DNA of 64,000 bases from Betaproteobacteria bacterium. Lineage in GTDB: Bacteria > Pseudomonadota > Gammaproteobacteria > Burkholderiales > Sulfuricellaceae. Under the pieces are notes generated by a model. That model worked only from the letters and a program-made list of their open reading frames with translations. It did no database searches and was not told the origin of the DNA. The translations under genes and the position numbers were made by a program. How positions within the stretch are numbered: the stretch's first letter is position 1; the number at the start of each line of letters is the position of its first letter. The DNA is taken from positions 1 through 64,000 of the forward strand of contig JAJFTF010000011.1 of NCBI GenBank assembly GCA_021373185.1, in the 5' to 3' direction. Positions 58,864 through 64,000 of the stretch are shown piece after piece.

Positions 58864-60807
58864 ATGGTCGCCCTTAATCAAAAACTTGGCACCAAGATCG
58901 TCAACATCCTGATCCTGTTTTTTTTCGTCGCGCTCGCCGCGATCAGCATGACGCTGTACATCTCTTGGCAACTGGAAGGCGCCGGTGCAGCAATTAACGA
59001 CGCCGGCAGCGAACGCATGCGTTCCTACCGCATGGCCTACCTGCTGTCGCGTAGCATCCACGACGATACCGACAATGCCGAAGTAAAGGTAAAAATCAGG
59101 GAAGAGATCCGCCTCTTCGAATCCACCCTGCACGCGCTGGAAGAAGGCAATCCCGCACGGCCTCTGTTCCTGCCCAAGGAGCGCGAAGTACAGCAGCAGA
59201 TGAAACTGCTGCACGAAAAATGGATGAACCGGATGAAGCCGCTGATCCTGCAAATCCTCGACAGCGACAAGATCACCGGGCAATCCATCCTGATGACCTC
59301 TTACCACCCGGCCTTGCTGAATTTCGTCAGCACGACGAACGATCTGGTGCTGATGGTGGAGCGCAGCAATTCCCGCAACACCGCCCTGCTGCGTTCATTC
59401 CAGATCGGCCTGGTCGTGCTGGCGCTGATCGGCACCATACTCCTTATTTACCTGTTTTTCCTGATGGTTATCCGACCGGTTGAAAGACTGCAGGACGGCA
59501 TCCAGCGCATGGCGGCAGCCGATTTCAGCGTGCGCCTGCCGGTGAAGAGCAAGGACGAATTCGGTGCGCTCGCCGACGGCTTCAACCAGATGGCGGATCG
59601 ACTGGAAAATCTCTATAGCACGCTGGAACAGCGGGTGGAGGAGAAAACCAGCAGCCTGGAGGAAAAGAACCAGGAACTGGCGATATTGTATGAATTAACC
59701 GCTTTTCTCAACAAACCCGCTTCGGTGGAAGATCTGTGCGGCGGAATCCTGAGAAAATTGATGGGCATTCTTGCCGCGCAAGGCGGCCTGGTACGCCTGG
59801 ACGCACCGAATTCAAACAAGCTGCACATTGTCATTCACGAAGGCATGTCGGAAAAATTCACCCAGGAAGAAAATTGCCTGTCCCTGGGCGAATGCCTGTG
59901 CGGAGAATCGGCACTGAGCGGAACGCCGATATCCTGGGATCTCAATGCCAAAACCGAGCGTCCGCTGTTGTATCGCTGCAAGAATGAAGGCTTCCAGTCG
60001 GTTTCCGCCATCCCGATCCGCTCCAAGAAACAGGTACTGGGCATCTTCAACCTGTTTTTCTATGAGCCGCGCGTGTTCAACAGCCAGGAAACCCGGCTGC
60101 TCGAAACCATCGGCCAGCATCTCGGCGTCGCAATCGAAAACCAGCGCCTGGTTTCACGCGAGAAGGAAATGGCGGTGTCCGAGGAGCGCAACCTGATCGC
60201 GCAAGAGCTGCACGACAGCATTGCCCAGTCTCTCGCCTTCCTGAATATCCAGGTGCAGATGCTGGCGGAATCGCTGCAACAGGGCAATGTCACCGAGGCG
60301 ATGGACGGGCTGGGGCAAATCCGCGAAGGGGTGCAGGAAAGCTACGACGACGTGCGTGAGCTGCTGGTACACTTCCGTACCAGGGTGGGAAATGCCGATC
60401 TCGCCAGCGCGATTACCAGCGCATTGGAAAAATTCGAGGGCCAGACCGGAATAAAAACCGCTTTCAGCAAGAGCAGCAGCGGCTCTCCGCTAGCGCCGGA
60501 ATATGTGATCCAATTGCTGCACATCATCCAGGAAGCTTTGTCCAATGTGCGCAAACATGCCCAGGCAACCCGCGTTGACGTGGAAATGGCGCAAAATGAG
60601 GAATGCCATATTATCGTGACCGACAATGGCAAGGGGTTCGATCTCGGCCCGAAATCCGGCATCGATTCTGAACAGCACGTCGGCATCAAGATCATGAAAG
60701 AAAGAGCCCACCGGATTGGCGCGCAACTAACAATAACCTCCACGCTGGGCAAGGGTACATGCGTATCCCTGACGCTGGTCAAACAACCCAAGGTGACTGC
60801 TGCATGA
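58864..60807 (+). CDS. NarX-type nitrate/nitrite sensor histidine kinase
   Basis: The 647-residue protein has a membrane helix (about 12-32) and a periplasmic four-helix domain. The latter begins with the nitrate-sensor P-box-like motif INDAGSERMRSYRMAYLLSR (44-63), as in NarX/NarQ. A second helix (about 178-200), a HAMP domain (about 200-258), a GAF-like domain (about 275-425) and a HisKA_3 kinase with phospho-acceptor H450 (AQELHDSIAQSLAFL) and an HATPase (ALSNVRKHAQATRV, DNGKGFDLG) follow. It is likely to sense nitrate or nitrite and phosphorylate the NarL-type regulator whose ATG overlaps its stop. The RBS is weak; the ATG at 58864 is the first in frame after an upstream stop. Confidence 0.92.
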   Translation: MVALNQKLGTKIVNILILFFFVALAAISMTLYISWQLEGAGAAINDAGSERMRSYRMAYLLSRSIHDDTDNAEVKVKIREEIRLFESTLHALEEGNPARPLFLPKEREVQQQMKLLHEKWMNRMKPLILQILDSDKITGQSILMTSYHPALLNFVSTTNDLVLMVERSNSRNTALLRSFQIGLVVLALIGTILLIYLFFLMVIRPVERLQDGIQRMAAADFSVRLPVKSKDEFGALADGFNQMADRLENLYSTLEQRVEEKTSSLEEKNQELAILYELTAFLNKPASVEDLCGGILRKLMGILAAQGGLVRLDAPNSNKLHIVIHEGMSEKFTQEENCLSLGECLCGESALSGTPISWDLNAKTERPLLYRCKNEGFQSVSAIPIRSKKQVLGIFNLFFYEPRVFNSQETRLLETIGQHLGVAIENQRLVSREKEMAVSEERNLIAQELHDSIAQSLAFLNIQVQMLAESLQQGNVTEAMDGLGQIREGVQESYDDVRELLVHFRTRVGNADLASAITSALEKFEGQTGIKTAFSKSSSGSPLAPEYVIQLLHIIQEALSNVRKHAQATRVDVEMAQNEECHIIVTDNGKGFDLGPKSGIDSEQHVGIKIMKERAHRIGAQLTITSTLGKGTCVSLTLVKQPKVTAA

Positions 60808-61478
60808 CCCAACCGATTCGAGTTCTGATCGTCGATGACCACACCCTGTTCAGAAGCGGCATCAAGGCCCTGCTGCTGCGACACAAAAATTTCGAAGTGG
60901 TCGGTGAAGCGGGGGACGGCCTGGAAGGGCTGAAGCGCGCCAAATCCCTGCAGCCCAACGTGGTGCTGCTCGATCTGCACATGCCGGGAATTACCGGACG
61001 CGAGGCGGTGCAATTGATTGTCGAGGAAGTGCCCGAAACCCGGGTGGTGATGCTCACCGTTTCCGAAGACGCCGAAGACCTGGTGGATTGCCTGCGAGCG
61101 GGCGCCAGCGGCTATCTGCTCAAAAACATCGAAACCGATTATCTGATCGATGCCATTCAACGCGTGGCTAATGGCGAATCGATCATGTCTCCCCAGATGA
61201 CCGGCAAGCTGGTGCGTGAATTCCGCACCCAACCCAAGGGCGGCGCGGCCCCCCAGCCGGGTGAGGAGCACGAAAAGCTCAGCCCGCGCGAAAAGGAAAT
61301 CATTACCCACCTGGCGCGCGGCGCCAGTAACAAGGAAGTGGCGCGTGCGCTAGGCGTAGCGGAGAGCACGGTAAAAATCCACGTCCAGAGCATCCTCAAG
61401 AAACTCAATCTCACCAGCCGGGTGCAGGCTGCAGTGTATGCCGTGGAGCATGGGCTGGTACCGAAAGAAGAGTTATAA
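60804..61478 (+). CDS. NarL-type response regulator
   Basis: The 224-residue protein has a receiver domain (acidic pair in VLIVDDHTLFRSG, phosphorylated aspartate in VVLLDLHMPGITGREAV, lysine in GYLLKNIETD) and a LuxR-type helix-turn-helix (KLSPREKEIITHLARGA, NKEVARALGVAESTVKIHVQ). It overlaps the NarX-type kinase stop by 4 bases, with AAGGTGA upstream; a longer frame to 60759 lies inside the kinase gene. It probably activates nitrate or nitrite respiration genes, which are not in the window. Confidence 0.93.
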   Translation: MTQPIRVLIVDDHTLFRSGIKALLLRHKNFEVVGEAGDGLEGLKRAKSLQPNVVLLDLHMPGITGREAVQLIVEEVPETRVVMLTVSEDAEDLVDCLRAGASGYLLKNIETDYLIDAIQRVANGESIMSPQMTGKLVREFRTQPKGGAAPQPGEEHEKLSPREKEIITHLARGASNKEVARALGVAESTVKIHVQSILKKLNLTSRVQAAVYAVEHGLVPKEEL

Positions 61479-61515
61479 GTACTCGTTGAAGCGTGATAAT
61501 TTTCGAGAGGCGGCA

Positions 61516-64000
61516 ATGAAGCATCGTATCGAAGATCTCATCGATATCCCGCAACTCCAGAAGTTGATGGATGATTTGAACCGGGCCACCGGGATCAATC
61601 ATGCCCTGATCGACGTGAACAGCAAGGTACTGACCGCCGTCGGCTGGCAGAAAATCTGCACCGACTTCCACCGCGTACACCCCGCCACCTGCGCCCGCTG
61701 CCTGGAAAGCGACAAATACATCCTCAGCCATCTGGACGATGGCCCCTATGTCGGTTACCGCTGCCCGCAGGGGCTGACGGATTACTGCACGCCAGTCATC
61801 ATTGAAGGCGAACATCTTGCCAACCTGTTTACCGGCCAGATGCTCCACGAACCGCCGGATGTCGAGTTTTTCCGCAAACAGGCCGCGGAGTTCGGCTTCG
61901 ACGAAACCAGTTATCTGGCCGCACTGAATGAGGTGCGCATCGTCCCCAAGGAACGGATGCCGGGAGTCATGGCTTTTCTCCAGGATCTTGCGCAAATGCT
62001 CGCCGCCAACGGCATGGAACGGCTGCGTGTGCTGGAATCGGAAAAGCGCCTGAAAAGCATGAACGAAATGCTGGAGGCGCGCGTTGCGGAACGCACTCAC
62101 GAACTCCAGGACAGCGAAGCAAACCTGCGGCGCGCGCAACGGGTCGCCCGCATTGGGAGCTGGACACTGGATATTCCCAATAATCATCTGGTTTGGACTG
62201 AGGAGACTTATCGCCTGTTCGGCGTCGCGCCGGGATCGAAGCTTACGTCAGAGAATTTTTTCGCATTGATGATCCACCCTGACGACCGCGAAGCCGTTAG
62301 CGCAGCCTGGCAGGCGGCGCTTGGCGGGACGCCTTATATCATCGAGCATCGCATCGTGGTGGATGGCGAGACCAGATGGGTGCATGAGCAAGCGGAACTG
62401 GAGTTCGACAGCGACGGCAAGGCCTATTTCGCCATCGGCAGCGTGCAAGACATCACCCATCGCAAACTGGCCGAACTGCAAACGACAAAGTCTCTATCTC
62501 TGCTGCAAGCCACGTTCGACGCCACAGCGGAGGGCATCCTGGTAACCGACGGCGCTGGACGCATCACCACGTTCAACCAGCGCTTCGCCGAATTGTGGCG
62601 GATACCCGCCGATATTCTCGCCACCGGCGACGACAACGCAGCCTTGGCATTCGTCCTTGACCAATTTGCGGAGCCGGAGCAGTTCCTCGACAAGGTACGG
62701 CAACTCTACGCAACCCCCGAAGCCAACTGCCTGGATACCCTTCATTTCAAGGATGGTCGGATATTCGAACGTTATTCGACGCCACAACGCATCGATGGCG
62801 TGACGGCAGGACGGGTATGGAGTTTTCGCGACATCACCGAGCGCAAACAAGCAGAGGCGAAGCTCGCGGTGAGCGTCTCCCACCTGCAAACCATCATCGA
62901 AAATGAACCTGAATGCATCAAGATAATCGATGCGCAAGGACGGCTGGTGCAGATGAATCCGGCCGGATTGGCGATGATCGAGGCCGACTCGCTGAAACAG
63001 GTAGCGATGCGCCCGGTGCTTGACGTGATCGCCCCGGAATACCGCACGGCCTATGCAAAGCTGCACAAACGGGTGATCGCCGGCGAAACCATGCAGATGG
63101 AATATGAAGTACTTGGCCTCAAAGGCGGGCGCCGCTGGCTGGAGACCCATGCCGTTCCCATGCAGGATAATGGCCAGACGGTGCACCTGGCCGTCACCCG
63201 CGACATCTCGGAGCGCAAGCTGGCGGAAATGGCGTTGCAGGCACTCAATCAAAGCCTGGAACAACGCATTCGGGAAGAAACCTCGAAAAACATGGAACAG
63301 GAACGCCTGCTCATCCAGCAATCGCGCCTGGCGGCCATGGGCGAGATGATCGGCAACATCGCCCATCAGTGGCGTCAACCCATCAATGCGCTGACTCTGT
63401 TGCTGGCCAACATCAAGGACGCTTACGAATACAACGACCTGACCAAGGAATTCCTCGACCAGGAAGTGGAAATCGGCCAGAACCTGATTCAGAAAATGTC
63501 CGGCACCATCGACGACTTCCGCAATTTCTTCAAACCGAGCAAGGAAAAACAACGTTTCCTCGCTTGCGATTCGGCGGAGGAGGCCATCAAGCTGGTCAGC
63601 CACAGCTTCATGAACAGCAACATCGAGATCACCCATGAGAAGAGCGCCGAGCCTTGCGCCGTATTCGGCTACCCCAACGAATTTGCGCAAGTGGTGCTGA
63701 ATGCCCTGACCAACGCCAAGGAAGCCATTACCGCCAGAAAAATCGCCGGAAAAGTTCACCTCAGGGTGGAAAAGGGGGAAAACACCGCCACCATTATCAT
63801 CCGCGATAATGGCGGCGGCATTCCGGAAGAAATCATCGGCAAAGTGTTCGACCCGTATTTCACCACCAAGGCGGCAGGCACCGGCATCGGCCTGTACATG
63901 TCGAAAATGATCGTGGACAACATGGGCGGCAGCATCGCCATCAGAAATGCCGGGGACGGCGTAGAGGTGCTGCTGACGTTGCCGCTGGACGAAAAAGCCG
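61516..64000 (+). CDS. PocR- and PAS-domain sensor histidine kinase (partial, runs off the right edge)
   Basis: The visible 828 residues contain an N-terminal PocR domain (about 8-165: LIDVNSKVLTAVGWQKICTDF, CARCLESD with paired cysteines, YRCPQGL). A coiled coil follows, then three PAS domains (about 200-320, 330-450, 455-575), each with a DIT/DIS motif. A HisKA domain has H-box MIGNIAHQWRQPINAL (about 614-629), and an HATPase domain has NALTNAKEA, DNGGGIP and GTGIGLYMSK. No membrane helix is seen, so it is cytoplasmic. PocR-type domains bind small hydrocarbon-like molecules and may carry metal. The end of the HATPase domain, or a following receiver, lies beyond the window. AGAGG is 5 bases upstream of the ATG. 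It follows narL on the same strand. Confidence 0.88.
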   Translation, partial: MKHRIEDLIDIPQLQKLMDDLNRATGINHALIDVNSKVLTAVGWQKICTDFHRVHPATCARCLESDKYILSHLDDGPYVGYRCPQGLTDYCTPVIIEGEHLANLFTGQMLHEPPDVEFFRKQAAEFGFDETSYLAALNEVRIVPKERMPGVMAFLQDLAQMLAANGMERLRVLESEKRLKSMNEMLEARVAERTHELQDSEANLRRAQRVARIGSWTLDIPNNHLVWTEETYRLFGVAPGSKLTSENFFALMIHPDDREAVSAAWQAALGGTPYIIEHRIVVDGETRWVHEQAELEFDSDGKAYFAIGSVQDITHRKLAELQTTKSLSLLQATFDATAEGILVTDGAGRITTFNQRFAELWRIPADILATGDDNAALAFVLDQFAEPEQFLDKVRQLYATPEANCLDTLHFKDGRIFERYSTPQRIDGVTAGRVWSFRDITERKQAEAKLAVSVSHLQTIIENEPECIKIIDAQGRLVQMNPAGLAMIEADSLKQVAMRPVLDVIAPEYRTAYAKLHKRVIAGETMQMEYEVLGLKGGRRWLETHAVPMQDNGQTVHLAVTRDISERKLAEMALQALNQSLEQRIREETSKNMEQERLLIQQSRLAAMGEMIGNIAHQWRQPINALTLLLANIKDAYEYNDLTKEFLDQEVEIGQNLIQKMSGTIDDFRNFFKPSKEKQRFLACDSAEEAIKLVSHSFMNSNIEITHEKSAEPCAVFGYPNEFAQVVLNALTNAKEAITARKIAGKVHLRVEKGENTATIIIRDNGGGIPEEIIGKVFDPYFTTKAAGTGIGLYMSKMIVDNMGGSIAIRNAGDGVEVLLTLPLDEKA

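Overview
The window looks like a chromosomal segment of a betaproteobacterium, probably from the Nitrosomonadales side (Gallionellaceae/Sulfuricellaceae-like). This rests on the protein families, on the gene orders (secDF-yajC-tgt-queA; panB-panC near folK and pcnB; xseB-ispA-dxs) and on the moderately high GC. No rRNA gene is present, so the genus is not proven. Most of the window is housekeeping sequence, interrupted by many signalling genes and one clearly AT-richer accessory patch.

Layout. 1-1771: a membrane PAS histidine kinase cut by the left edge. 2025-5053: a methionine sulfoxide repair locus, Tat-type MsrB, a DipZ-like CcdA/thioredoxin protein and a secreted MsrA. 5155-6580: a methyltransferase and a glutathione S-transferase. 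6595-8797: a MarR regulator with its own promoter and palindrome, then cytochrome b561 and two YceI proteins. 8938-13011: rpsT, then arginine synthesis genes argD-argF-argG. 13111-16823: ppnP, yajQ, a DJ-1/PfpI protein, a glutamine amidotransferase, a retropepsin-like protease and folE2. 16881-19988: dxs-ispA-xseB (isoprenoid precursors). 20136-28389: a DMT transporter, a diguanylate cyclase, a CHASE/multi-PAS kinase with its LuxR-type regulator, and a soluble CZB chemoreceptor. 28563-32556: purB, a haem c lipoprotein, a DHH phosphoesterase and DedA. 32622-38173: secF-secD-yajC-tgt-queA. 38228-43865: tRNA-Leu(CAA), panD-panC-panB, a deoxynucleoside kinase, folK, pcnB and a HAD phosphatase.

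43866-47580 is the accessory patch. It holds an 810-residue SIR2 plus P-loop (STAND-like) protein with a helical C-terminus, the architecture of anti-phage NAD-depleting proteins, next to a DUF1778/GNAT toxin-antitoxin pair with its own promoter and operator-like repeat. This is the best candidate for an uncharacterised system in the window.

47865-64000: a CbiM-like membrane protein, a single-chain pyruvate:ferredoxin oxidoreductase (nifJ), hrpA with yaiI, a ParA-like ATPase, a cytidylate-kinase-like protein, an orphan ATP synthase epsilon-like subunit, a NarX/NarL-type two-component system, and a PocR/PAS histidine kinase running off the right edge.

Ten intergenic gaps carry paired inverted repeats in five sequence families that share one design: short degenerate units in each arm, about 70-140 bp overall, usually between co-directional genes.
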